A DNA stretch of 64,000 nt from Paraburkholderia sp. Ac-20340 (GCF_017104965.1 NZ_JAAGPR010000010.1:62001-126000), one strand, 5' to 3'. Positions 25,011 to 33,164 are shown, counted from the stretch's first letter. The notes: generated by a model from the sequence alone, not told the origin. Translations and numbers: made by a program.

Positions 25011-25805
25011 TTATCGACCCTTGAATACAGGTGCGCGCTTCTCCAGAAATGCCATGCGGGCTTCCTTGGCATCCTCCGTCCTGGCCAGCATCATGGTGAT
25101 GTCCTGCTCGTGACGATAGGCCTCGCGCTGAGGCATCTGGTCGGTGAAATTGGCCGCTTTCTTTGCCTGGACCAACGCGGTCGGCGATTTGCCGGCGATG
25201 CGGCGAGCCAGTTCCATAACGTGGGGCAGCAACTGGTCGGAGGGGAGCACGTCCTCCAGCACATTACGGCGCAGCAGATCCTGAGCCGTCAACTTATCGC
25301 CCGTAAAGAACATGCGGCGCACAGTCGATCGACCGAACAACGTACGCAGCATCGACGCGCCGCCGGCCAGGCCGACGTTGATTTCCGGCATGGCAAATAC
25401 GGCATTGTCTGACGCGTACATGATGTCGCAGGCGGCCATCAAGCCCAGACCGGCACCCAGCGCCGCGCCATTGACCGCGGCGATCACGGGCTTTGCGCAT
25501 TCTTTGATCGAATTGCCGGTTTCGCGAGTCCAACGGTTGTGATCGAGGAAGTCACCTGGGACGTCGGGGTCCGGGCGATCGCGCAGGTCCGCGCCCGCGC
25601 AAAAAGCCGTACCGGCGCCGGTCAGCACAGCGCAGCGAATATCGTCGCGAAGGCTGATTTCGTCAAATACGGCAATGAGACGGCGACGCATGGCGCGCGA
25701 CAGCGCGTTCTTGACCTCGGGACGATTGAGCGTGACCAGGGCCACGCCATCCTGAACTGCCAGGGTCACCGTTGTTTCGGCGCTCTCTTGTACGTCTGCA
25801 CTCAT
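25011..25805 (-). CDS. Enoyl-CoA hydratase/isomerase family protein, second copy
   Basis: 264 residues with the crotonase fold: LVTLNRPEVKNALSRAM, the oxyanion-hole segments FCAGADLRDR and NGAALGAGLGLMAACD, and MPEINVGLAGG. It is clearly paralogous to the hydratase at 12723-13496; both share the unusual C-terminus FLEKR-PV-GR. It is the first gene of a two-gene minus-strand unit with the SDR at 24225. It may handle a homologous intermediate in a parallel branch of the same pathway. Confidence 0.9.
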   Translation of the reverse strand: MSADVQESAETTVTLAVQDGVALVTLNRPEVKNALSRAMRRRLIAVFDEISLRDDIRCAVLTGAGTAFCAGADLRDRPDPDVPGDFLDHNRWTRETGNSIKECAKPVIAAVNGAALGAGLGLMAACDIMYASDNAVFAMPEINVGLAGGASMLRTLFGRSTVRRMFFTGDKLTAQDLLRRNVLEDVLPSDQLLPHVMELARRIAGKSPTALVQAKKAANFTDQMPQREAYRHEQDITMMLARTEDAKEARMAFLEKRAPVFKGR

Positions 25806-25824
25806 GTCTCCGCTCCGGTAGTTG

Positions 25825-25858
25825 TCTCTTGATTTAGGGTGCCAAGGTGTTCAAGAGA
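25825..25858. promoter_or_regulatory. Inverted repeat upstream of the hydratase/SDR unit
   Basis: An 8-bp perfect inverted repeat (TCTCTTGA / TCAAGAGA) with an 18-nt spacer lies 20 nt before the hydratase start, in the 150-nt gap after lysR copy 2. It could be an operator or a leader hairpin. No other evidence was found. Confidence 0.35.
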
Positions 25859-25955
25859 TTCTACCGTTGCCAGCCTGGATGATTTTCAATCAAAAACCAA
25901 GGCTGATTCATTCAGATCATGGGTAATCGAGAATGCGTGGCAGGTCTTATGATGA

Positions 25956-26906
25956 TCAGTCGATTGCGTTCTTCACTTCGTGCGACGCGTAGGCGGAGAA
26001 CCTGAGTTCCGAACCGGAGACGCGGGAGGCGACGAAGTCCAGAAACAGGCGGATCTTGGTGGGGATGGACGGAGAATCGATGATCGTCGCGTACATTCCA
26101 TCTGCGAAAGAGGAATTGGTGACCTGATATTCGGGAAGCAGCCGAACCAATCTTCCGCTCATGAGGTCTTTATGTACGGTGTAGTCATCCAGCAGCACGA
26201 TGCCTTCACCCATGCGTGCGAATTCGAGCAGGGCAATACCGTTATTGCTCACATGGCAGGGCTGAAACGGGACTTCGGTTTCGACATCGTCTTTACGGAA
26301 TCGCCACGAATAGCTGTTTCCCGGTCTGGAGTAGGCGACGCATCGATGAAGTTTCAGGTCTTCGGGCGATGTGGGCTGGCTCCGGCCAACGAAGTAACCA
26401 GGAGACACCACCAGATAGCGGTCACTCCTGAAGAGAATCCGTCGCTTGATCCCGGATTCAACCGGAGGGGCAATGCGAAAATCGATATCGATCTGATCCT
26501 TGCCCAGATCGGCCGCGCTTTCGCTCAGCACCAACTCGACTTGAATATCCGGGTAAAGCCTGGAGAATTCGCTGATCACAGTCGGTAACACGCCCACGCC
26601 AAACATCACACGCGAGTGAATTCGAAGCGTTCCCGAAGGGGCCGTGGTAATGGAAGTGATGCTCCGATGGGCATCCTCGATGCGCCGCAGAATGCCTTCG
26701 ACATGCCTGGCGTATTCGAGCCCCGCTTCGGTCAAGGCGACATTGCGGGTCGTGCGGGTGAATAGCTTGACCTTCAGTTCATGCTCGAGGTCCAGAACCA
26801 TTCTCGAAACTGAGGCAGGGGCAATGCCGAATTGGCGGGCAGTTTCCGAAAAGCTTTTATTCCTGGAGATGGAAAGGAAGAATTCCATCGCACGAAGTCT
26901 GTCCAC
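25956..26906 (-). CDS. LysR-family transcriptional regulator, copy 2
   Basis: 316 residues, nearly colinear with the product of 23169-24116 and differing mainly by conservative changes. The HTH is at 1-60 (MDRLRAMEFFLSISRNKSFS, SVSRMVLDLEHELKVKLFTR), with the effector-binding domain after residue 90 (IDIDFRIAPPVESGIKRRIL, YSWRFRKDDVETEV). The start is GTG at 26906. It diverges from the CoA-transferase gene across a 422-nt region holding element B, the classical LysR arrangement. The two copies are in inverted orientation and enclose the hydratase/SDR unit. Confidence 0.93.
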   Translation of the reverse strand: MDRLRAMEFFLSISRNKSFSETARQFGIAPASVSRMVLDLEHELKVKLFTRTTRNVALTEAGLEYARHVEGILRRIEDAHRSITSITTAPSGTLRIHSRVMFGVGVLPTVISEFSRLYPDIQVELVLSESAADLGKDQIDIDFRIAPPVESGIKRRILFRSDRYLVVSPGYFVGRSQPTSPEDLKLHRCVAYSRPGNSYSWRFRKDDVETEVPFQPCHVSNNGIALLEFARMGEGIVLLDDYTVHKDLMSGRLVRLLPEYQVTNSSFADGMYATIIDSPSIPTKIRLFLDFVASRVSGSELRFSAYASHEVKNAID

Positions 26907-27328
26907 GACGCCTCACTCTTTTGCACTCGATAGCAATTAAGTATTGCACAGTTCTAACGGAAACAACCAGAAAACACCGAGGGCTTCCGTCGAGGAACAG
27001 CAGGTTTGCGGGTAGCAGTGTGCGAGCGCCAAGCCTGCACGCTGCGCGCTTGACCTGATTCGTCTTGCTGAACCATTGGGGTTAATACTCAATCCGAACC
27101 CTTCATATCCCTCCACGCGCGAAACGACTTTACTACACACGAGCGCTGCAATCCGGTGAGTATTGATGTCAAACGCGCAATACAGAACGAGCGTTTCGTG
27201 GATTGTGTGATGTTCGCTGAACTGCCTAGAATCCGCTCCAGATTGCGATTCCGGTATCGACGAGGGCCGCGTGCCCGGCCACCTGGCGCGCCCGTCTGGT
27301 CTCGCGCAATGGAAAAAGGAACGATTCA
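26907..27328. promoter_or_regulatory. Divergent region between lysR copy 2 and CoA-transferase
   Basis: 422 nt without a gene. The right part is element B (27065-27246). The left part (26907-27064) shows nothing recognisable. It should contain the promoters of both divergent genes. Confidence 0.55.
27065..27246 (+). promoter_or_regulatory. Conserved regulatory element, copy B (before CoA-transferase)
   Basis: Matches copy A (18111-18291) over about 180 nt and copy C in the core. The dyad CAAT-N9-ATTG is at 27149-27165, followed by ATGTCAAA and GCAATACAGAACGAG as in copy A. It is positioned 83 nt before the CoA-transferase start, farther than copies A and C lie from their genes. Confidence 0.75.
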
Positions 27329-28543
27329 ATGGCTTCAGAAAACAGGGCGCTTCCGCTCGACGGTGTGCGCGTGCTGGATCTTTCACGCGTGCTGGCTGGC
27401 CCGTGGTGCGCCATGGTGCTGGGCGATCTGGGTGCGGAAGTCATCAAGGTCGAGCACCCTGGGCGTGGCGACGATACACGCGACTGGGGCTTACGCATTG
27501 GCCGCACGGAAACGGCGTATTTCAATAGCGTGAACCGGAACAAACGTTCGCTCACGCTCGACCTGCAAACGCCGGAAGGCCAGCAGATCGCGCGCGATAT
27601 CGCCAGGACTTCCGATGTCGTGATCCAGAACTTCAAATTCGGAGGCGCAGAGAAACTCGGCCTCGGTTACGAGCAGTTGAAACGCGAAAACAGCAAGCTC
27701 GTTTATTGCTCGATTTCTGGCTACGATCGCGCCGGCCCGGAAGCGGAGCGCCCCGGCTACGATTTGCTCGTGCAGGGTGAAGCGGGCTTGATGGCGTTGA
27801 ATGGCGAAGCCGAACGGCCGCCGCTCAAATTCGGCGTTGCGGCCGTCGATCTTTTTACCGGCATGTATTCGGCGCAGGCGATTCTCGCCGCGCTTTACGA
27901 ACGCGAGCGCACGGACGTCGGGCGGCACATCGAAATGGCGCTGTTCGACTGCGGGCTGATGATCACGGCCTATTACGGACTCGAAGCGCTCGTGGCCGGA
28001 GAAGACCCGCCGCGCTTCGGCAACGAGCATCCGTCGATCGTTCCATATGGCGTGTTCGAAGCCGCCGACGGCCCGCTCGTGGTCGCAGTCGGCAATAACG
28101 CCCAGTACGAGCGCTTGTGCCGCGAAGTGTTGCTGCGCCCGGATCTTGCCGACGACGCGCGCTTCAAGACCAATATCCTGCGCTCGCAAAACCGCGCCGC
28201 GCTGCTGCCCGTCGTCCGCCAGGCCATTGCGGCCGAAAAGCGCGCCGCGTTGCTCGACAAACTCGCGGGGGCGGGCATTCCATGTGGAGAGGTGGCGGGG
28301 CTGCGCGAAGCGCTGCTTTCACCGCGCGCGGCGCAAGCAGGGCTTCTGACCACGCAGCCTCATCCGCATACGGAGTCGGGCACCACGCCCGTACTCGCGC
28401 CGCCCTGGCGCTTCGACGGCGAACGCATGCCGGTGCGGCGCGCGCCGCCGCAACTAGGCGAGGGCACCCGCGAAGTGTTGCAGGACCTGCTGGGCTACAG
28501 CGCCGAACGCATCGACGATCTGGCGCGCCGGGGCGTGGTGTGA
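27329..28543 (+). CDS. CaiB/BaiF family (class III) CoA-transferase
   Basis: 404 residues with the class III CoA-transferase signature at the N-terminus (LPLDGVRVLDLSRVLAGPWC, LGDLGAEVIKVEHP). The catalytic Asp should be the one in RPGYDLLVQGEAG, where it forms the aspartyl-CoA thioester. These enzymes move CoA between organic acids, often an aromatic or hydroxy acid and succinyl-CoA or acetyl-CoA. The start ATG has GGAA upstream. The gene is downstream of element B and upstream of monooxygenase copy 2. It may activate the pathway acid at lower energy cost than the two ligases. Confidence 0.92.
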   Translation: MASENRALPLDGVRVLDLSRVLAGPWCAMVLGDLGAEVIKVEHPGRGDDTRDWGLRIGRTETAYFNSVNRNKRSLTLDLQTPEGQQIARDIARTSDVVIQNFKFGGAEKLGLGYEQLKRENSKLVYCSISGYDRAGPEAERPGYDLLVQGEAGLMALNGEAERPPLKFGVAAVDLFTGMYSAQAILAALYERERTDVGRHIEMALFDCGLMITAYYGLEALVAGEDPPRFGNEHPSIVPYGVFEAADGPLVVAVGNNAQYERLCREVLLRPDLADDARFKTNILRSQNRAALLPVVRQAIAAEKRAALLDKLAGAGIPCGEVAGLREALLSPRAAQAGLLTTQPHPHTESGTTPVLAPPWRFDGERMPVRRAPPQLGEGTREVLQDLLGYSAERIDDLARRGVV

Positions 28544-28630
28544 TCGGGTCTTAGGCGGCGAGTGCGAGGAGCGACGCGCCGCTAATTTCATCGATCAAAA
28601 TCTATGGCATATCGCTTTTGCGCAGGCGTA

Positions 28631-28738
28631 CTTTACTACGAACGAGAAGCGCAATTAGACGCGGATTGATGTCAAATCCTTAATACAGAAGCAGAGGTTT
28701 TTGGATTGTGCCGGATTTGTCGAACTGCTTAAATCGGT
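28631..28738 (+). promoter_or_regulatory. Conserved regulatory element, copy C (before monooxygenase 2)
   Basis: Shares with copies A and B the blocks CTTTACTAC, the dyad CAAT-N9-ATTG (28652-28668), GATGTCAAA and AATACAGAA. It is more diverged and lacks the upstream AACCATTGGGG block. It ends 47 nt before the monooxygenase start, closely like copy A and its gene. Confidence 0.7.
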
Positions 28739-28784
28739 TCCAGTGGAGATGCAGCCAGCTAACCATAACAACGGAGACGTCATC

Positions 28785-29849
28785 ATGGAATTCGGTGTAT
28801 TTACTTTGGGCCAGCAACGTTCGTACGCACAGACTTCGCAGAGTGTCATTCACAACACGATCGAGCAGACGGTTGTTGCCGAACAGGCTGGCTTCAACGC
28901 CGCGTGGTACGCAGAGCACCATTTCAATAACTACTCGCTCTCGCCGTCGCCCTTGATGACGATCGCACACGCGGCTGCTAAAACGAAAAAAATCCGTCTG
29001 GGCTCCGCGGTTTGTATCCTGCCTTTGTATCACCCCGCGCGTCTGCTTGCTGAAATCGGTCTCGCGGACACGTTGTCGGAAGGGCGTCTCGAACTGGGTA
29101 TCGGCTCTGGCTACCAGCAATTCGAATTCGAGCGTTTCGGCTGCAACCTCGCAAACAGCGGCGAGATCTTCCACGAGATGTGGGACATGATTAACCACGG
29201 GCTGGGGCAGAAAGTCTTCGAGCACAAGAGCAAGCATTTCGAAATCCCGCCCACATCGATTGCAATCCGCACGGTGCAGGAAAAGGTGCCGCTGTGGATC
29301 ACGTCGATGAACCCCGGCACGCTGGGTCGCGCATTCAAGGAAAACGTCAATCTGTTCACCACCGTGCTGCACGGCGGCACCGACGCGCTGCGCGGTTTGC
29401 GCGCTCGCCTGGAGGGGCTGGCCACGGAACTCGGCAAGGACCTTTCCACGACCCGGATTGGCTTTCTGCGCTGCGGATTTGCTTCGGATAACGAATCGGA
29501 AGTCAGGTCATATCTGGATTCGGCGCGCTGGGCGCGTCGTATCTCCGAGTCGCTGAAGGATCGCCGCATGGACATGGACGACGGATATCTCGTGAAGGAA
29601 ACGCCTTGCGCCGCCGACATGACCCTCGACCAGTTGCGCGCCAACCTGCCGGTCGGCTCGATCAACGAGGTTATCGACAAGCTGCTCGAGGAAATCGAGA
29701 TCTTGAAGCCGAACCACATCGCACTTCAAACGCAGCTGGGTGACTGCGACCAGAAGATGATGCTCAGGCAGATCGAACTCTGGGGCGACAAGATCATCCC
29801 GGCAGTGCGCAAGGAACTGGCGCGAAACGAAGCAGCGGTATTGGCCTGA
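28785..29849 (+). CDS. LLM-class flavin-dependent monooxygenase, copy 2
   Basis: 354 residues, aligned end to end with the product of 18337-19398 (EFGVFTLGQQRSYAQTSQ, AEQAGFNAAWYAEHHFNNYS, EGRLELGIGSGYQ). Differences cluster in residues about 130-170 and 205-240; the last 60 nt before NETA/NEAA are identical in DNA. The start is ATG 28785 with GGAG at the usual distance; the frame is open 28 codons further upstream but that stretch is element C. It should use FMNH2 from the adjacent reductase. The two copies may differ in substrate range or simply provide dosage. Confidence 0.92.
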   Translation: MEFGVFTLGQQRSYAQTSQSVIHNTIEQTVVAEQAGFNAAWYAEHHFNNYSLSPSPLMTIAHAAAKTKKIRLGSAVCILPLYHPARLLAEIGLADTLSEGRLELGIGSGYQQFEFERFGCNLANSGEIFHEMWDMINHGLGQKVFEHKSKHFEIPPTSIAIRTVQEKVPLWITSMNPGTLGRAFKENVNLFTTVLHGGTDALRGLRARLEGLATELGKDLSTTRIGFLRCGFASDNESEVRSYLDSARWARRISESLKDRRMDMDDGYLVKETPCAADMTLDQLRANLPVGSINEVIDKLLEEIEILKPNHIALQTQLGDCDQKMMLRQIELWGDKIIPAVRKELARNEAAVLA

Positions 29850-29882
29850 TCATCGAGCAAGCAAGAAATACGGAGACCTGCA

Positions 29883-30671
29883 ATGCGTCTGCATTTGACG
29901 AATAGCGGTGCGATTACGCTGATTGCGCCGTCGCACTTCAAACAATTCGATATCCTGATCGATGAGCAATGTGACACGTTGCTGGATGCAGCCATTGCGC
30001 GAGTCGGCCAGCGTTTGGATGAGGAGCACGTCTGGGTCAATCCCCAGATCATCCGATTCCTGTCCGGCAAAGCTGGCGAGCCAGAATGGGAAACCGGCTT
30101 CGAAGCCATGGTGGGCTTTGCCAGAAAATTCAACTGGGTCAACGACGACGGCCTGATTCGCGCGCACATGGTTCGCAATGAGAACGCGGCAGCGAGTTCT
30201 GTCGACGATTTCAAGGCGGCCATGCGCATGCTTCCGGCGGGCGTGTCCGCCATCACCACTGGCGATATCACGAATCCGGGCGGCATGGTTGTGTCCAGCC
30301 TGACGGCGATTTCGGCTGAGCCTCCGTTAGTCGGCTTCTTCTTGCACCGCGATTCGTCCATGCTCGCGCCGCTGAAAACCCATGGCAAATTCGTGGCCAA
30401 CGTTCTGGGCCATACACACCATGACGTGGTGGCGAAGTTCCTGAAAGAGCCTCAAGGTTGCCCCCGTTTTACGAATGGGCAGTGGGATGCGGGTCTGGAC
30501 GGCCTGCCGATCCTCGTGGGTGCGTTGGCCAATGTCGAATGCGACATCATCCATACGACGACCTTGGGCACGCACGAGATGGTCGTTGGCAAGATCCGCA
30601 AAACGACTACCGACGATTCGGGTTCGCCGATGGTGAACTTCAACGCCGGGATTCGCGGTCTGACACAGTAA
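29883..30671 (+). CDS. Flavin reductase with N-terminal extension, copy 2
   Basis: 262 residues, the same length as copy 1 and colinear with it. The N-terminal extension (residues 1-100) is followed by the reductase split barrel (FKAAMRMLPAGVSAITTGD, SSLTAISAEPPLVGFFLHRD, VECDIIHTTTLGTHEMVVGK). It starts 33 nt after the monooxygenase stop. It serves as electron donor to monooxygenase 2 by analogy with two-component LLM systems. A small open frame follows before a terminator. Confidence 0.9.
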   Translation: MRLHLTNSGAITLIAPSHFKQFDILIDEQCDTLLDAAIARVGQRLDEEHVWVNPQIIRFLSGKAGEPEWETGFEAMVGFARKFNWVNDDGLIRAHMVRNENAAASSVDDFKAAMRMLPAGVSAITTGDITNPGGMVVSSLTAISAEPPLVGFFLHRDSSMLAPLKTHGKFVANVLGHTHHDVVAKFLKEPQGCPRFTNGQWDAGLDGLPILVGALANVECDIIHTTTLGTHEMVVGKIRKTTTDDSGSPMVNFNAGIRGLTQ

Positions 30672-30683
30672 CCGGAGATCGAA

Positions 30684-30866
30684 ATGCTGACTCAGGAAAG
30701 GAATAGCCATGCCGCCCAGCAGCGGGGGAACGCGATCGCCGAAGATCGCCGGACTGCCGTCGTATCCGCATACGCAAGCCAGAGAGATTATGGGCGCGAT
30801 CTGTCCATCTATTTCAGTGACAGTGCTGTGGAGCTGGTGAACTGCCGGGTGCAAGGAAAGAACTGA
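30684..30866 (+). CDS. Small hypothetical protein after flavin reductase 2
   Basis: A 60-residue open frame starts 12 nt after the reductase stop, with GGAG spaced 6 nt before its ATG, and ends just ahead of a terminator hairpin. It is hydrophilic in the first half and contains DYGRDLSIYFSDSAVELVNC, with no recognised domain. There is no equivalent after reductase copy 1. Position and ribosome site favour translation, but it may be a chance frame. Confidence 0.4.
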   Translation: MLTQERNSHAAQQRGNAIAEDRRTAVVSAYASQRDYGRDLSIYFSDSAVELVNCRVQGKN

Positions 30867-30888
30867 TTACTGAATCAGGATTCACGCT

Positions 30889-30922
30889 AAAGCCCTTCTG
30901 GATTTGTAATCAGAAGGGCTTT
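30889..30922 (+). terminator. Terminator hairpin ending the monooxygenase 2 unit
   Basis: A 12-bp perfect stem (AAAGCCCTTCTG / CAGAAGGGCTTT) with a 10-nt loop; the stem ends in TTT. It marks the right edge of the catabolic locus. Confidence 0.75.
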
Positions 30923-30932
30923 GATGAATTAA

Positions 30933-31190
30933 GTCGATAACGGCCTGATCCAGTTCATGAAGGCCTATCCGCATCTCGGCGCGGTCGAAGTCGCGCAGCG
31001 ATGGGCGGGTTATATGGACGTCACGCCGGATGCCATTCCGGTGATTTCCGGTGCTGCCGCGCTGCCGGGATTGTTTATCGGCACGGGTTTTTCGGGGCAC
31101 GGTTTCGGCATTGGCCCGGCCGTGGGCAAGTTGATTGCCGATCTTGTCACCAACGACACGCCGCTGGTGGACCTGCATCTGCTCCACCGA
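30933..31190 (+). pseudogene. C-terminal remnant of a D-amino-acid oxidase/DadA-like FAD oxidoreductase
   Basis: The frame from 30933 encodes about 80 residues matching only the C-terminal end of glycine/D-amino-acid oxidases: QRWAGYMDVTPDAIPVISG, LPGLFIGTGFSGHGFGIGP and AVGKLIADLVTNDTPLVD. The N-terminal FAD-binding part is absent and a stop codon lies directly upstream. The remaining frame to 31385 overlaps tssF and is not homologous. It looks like a scar left when the catabolic and secretion islands were joined. Confidence 0.8.
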
Positions 31191-31316
31191 ATACTGTTTG
31201 CGTTTCATCGTCAACCTCCCGTCTCAACGGGGAAATTGCTCCGAAACACTAACACTCATCCCCGTCCAGGATTTCTGCAGCAGATCAGTATGGGGCGCTT
31301 GATTGAGGGGGGGCAA

Positions 31317-33164
31317 TCAGACGAACGCCAGTTCAGGCGCTCCCAACTGAGGCTCGCCGCAATAGAGTTCCGCTCCCTGCTCTGAAACGATCGATAGCTC
31401 CATGCAATCCCAACCGGCGTATCGCAGGAAAAACCGCTCCATCAGCCGCGCAAATGTGTAAATGGCGTGGCCGACGAAGGCGGTTTCGTCGATCGTCAGC
31501 GTGATGCGCATGCCCGGCACGAGCGTCGGCGTCGGAAGAGGATCGACGTGCATGGCCCGCTTGACGGGGCGCGCGCTGAGCGCAGTGATGCCCGCCACGT
31601 AGCGGACGTTATCGGGAGAAGCCGGCTTGGCAAGCTGATAGAGCAACTCGCGCAGTTCGTTCAGGCCCGTCCGCGCGATCGAGACATGATTGGGCGAAAG
31701 CGTCGATATCAGGCGCCAGAGCGCGCGGTCGTCCGTGGGCGGTTGTGCGCTCGCGCTGGGCGTGACGAGCATCGTGATCGGGCCGCCGATGTTTTGCGTC
31801 TCGCTTTCCAGGTCGCCCGCCGTTGCACCGATACGGATTCCCGACGGCGCCGTGCCATTCGTGCAGGTCAAGCCGACGGCAAGCCTGCGCGCGGCGGGAG
31901 TGACCGGCTGTCCGTCGGCGTTGACGAGCTGTATGGCGGTCTCGTTGCTTGTCGTCAGGCGGGCGCCTGGGTCGGCCTGTTTCAGGCTCCAGAACACGTT
32001 GAGCGGCGTCCAGTGTCGTAACGAGCGGTACGGCGGTATCTGCGCGCTGGGCGTGCCGCGTTCATCGCTAATGAGGCGCACCGAATCTACCGAATGGATG
32101 ACCACGGACGGCGCCTGGGTGTCGGGTACGCAGAGCAGATAGACGGACGTGTCCGCAACGACATCGACGGGCTTCGCCTCGCACTGAAACACATTGATGA
32201 CGGGCGTGCAGAAAAGCTGCAGATGAGCGGCATTCAGCTGGCCGAGCCGCTCAAGGGTCACGGGATGGGCGATATGAGCCGCGACCGGAAAATGCACGGT
32301 CAGTCTGTCGCAAGGACCGGCTCTGCGCAGAAGCGCTTCAAGATCGACGTCGACGAAACCAAACTTGTGCGCAAATGTTGCGTACTCGATCAGCATCCTT
32401 AATGCCGGCTGCTGCGTATTCGCGGGCTCGGCGAGCAGGGCGTGGGCATCGTCGAAGCCGACCGGGGCGCAGGGATGGGCGTCGAGCGCAAGCCAGGCGC
32501 GGCTGCCATTCGCTTCCACGAAGGCTCTGTGAGGGCGAAGCAGGAAAGTGTCGATGAGTGCCGCGGACAGCGTCCGGTCCGCATGCAGATAGATCCGCAG
32601 GGTTTGCGGAAATAGCGTGCTTCCAGCGCGCAGTTTGTGTCCCGGCGCAGCGAATTCGATGGACACAATGCCCGCAGCGTCGCTGGAAAGCAGTCCTGCC
32701 CTGAGCGTCGGCGCTTGCGTTGGCGGGGAAAATTGCGCGCGTGTGATGGCGAGTGGCGCAAGCGTGACATCCCAGGTCGTACGGAATTTGCAGAGCGAAG
32801 CGTGATGCTCCAGTTCGGTATCGCTGGCGATGACGAACGTGCTGGTCAGCCCGTCGAACAGATGTCCTGCGGCGAATCTCGCAATGGAGCACGCGGGAAT
32901 CGGCTGCAGATAGGCAGGGAAAACGGATTCGATCAGCGCGCGAGATGATTCGGAATACTGATCGACAATGCGCCTGGATGCGCGTGCATTGAGCCAGGCT
33001 GCCGATTGCAGGATGCGTTCGACGTGCGGATCGTCGCTCTGGCCGCCCGACATCGACAGTCTTGCTGCGGTTTTAGGGAAGGTATGCTCGAACTGAAGCA
33101 GGTCGTGCCGGAACTGGGCGAGTTCACGCTCGAAATAAGGCAGGAGTTTTTCGAATTCATCCAT
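31317..33164 (-). CDS. tssF: Type VI secretion baseplate subunit TssF (VasA/ImpG family)
   Basis: 615 residues, close to the full family length. The N-terminus is typical: DEFEKLLPYFERELAQFRHD, then FPKTAARL, DPHVERILQSAAWLNARASRRI and ESVFPAYLQPIPA. The C-terminus carries the conserved FVGHAIYTFARLMERFFLRY. TssF joins TssG, TssK and TssE to form the baseplate wedge around VgrG. Here it lacks the tssE and tssG neighbours that normally flank it. Instead it follows two membrane/effector-like genes on the same strand and points into the oxidase fragment. It may be a spare copy paired with the vgrG island, or a relic. Confidence 0.9.
   Translation of the reverse strand: MDEFEKLLPYFERELAQFRHDLLQFEHTFPKTAARLSMSGGQSDDPHVERILQSAAWLNARASRRIVDQYSESSRALIESVFPAYLQPIPACSIARFAAGHLFDGLTSTFVIASDTELEHHASLCKFRTTWDVTLAPLAITRAQFSPPTQAPTLRAGLLSSDAAGIVSIEFAAPGHKLRAGSTLFPQTLRIYLHADRTLSAALIDTFLLRPHRAFVEANGSRAWLALDAHPCAPVGFDDAHALLAEPANTQQPALRMLIEYATFAHKFGFVDVDLEALLRRAGPCDRLTVHFPVAAHIAHPVTLERLGQLNAAHLQLFCTPVINVFQCEAKPVDVVADTSVYLLCVPDTQAPSVVIHSVDSVRLISDERGTPSAQIPPYRSLRHWTPLNVFWSLKQADPGARLTTSNETAIQLVNADGQPVTPAARRLAVGLTCTNGTAPSGIRIGATAGDLESETQNIGGPITMLVTPSASAQPPTDDRALWRLISTLSPNHVSIARTGLNELRELLYQLAKPASPDNVRYVAGITALSARPVKRAMHVDPLPTPTLVPGMRITLTIDETAFVGHAIYTFARLMERFFLRYAGWDCMELSIVSEQGAELYCGEPQLGAPELAFV

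Noticed and set aside
30957-31385. 142-codon frame as a complete gene
   Set aside because: Only its first part is homologous, to the C-terminus of an oxidase, and the rest overlaps tssF on the other strand.
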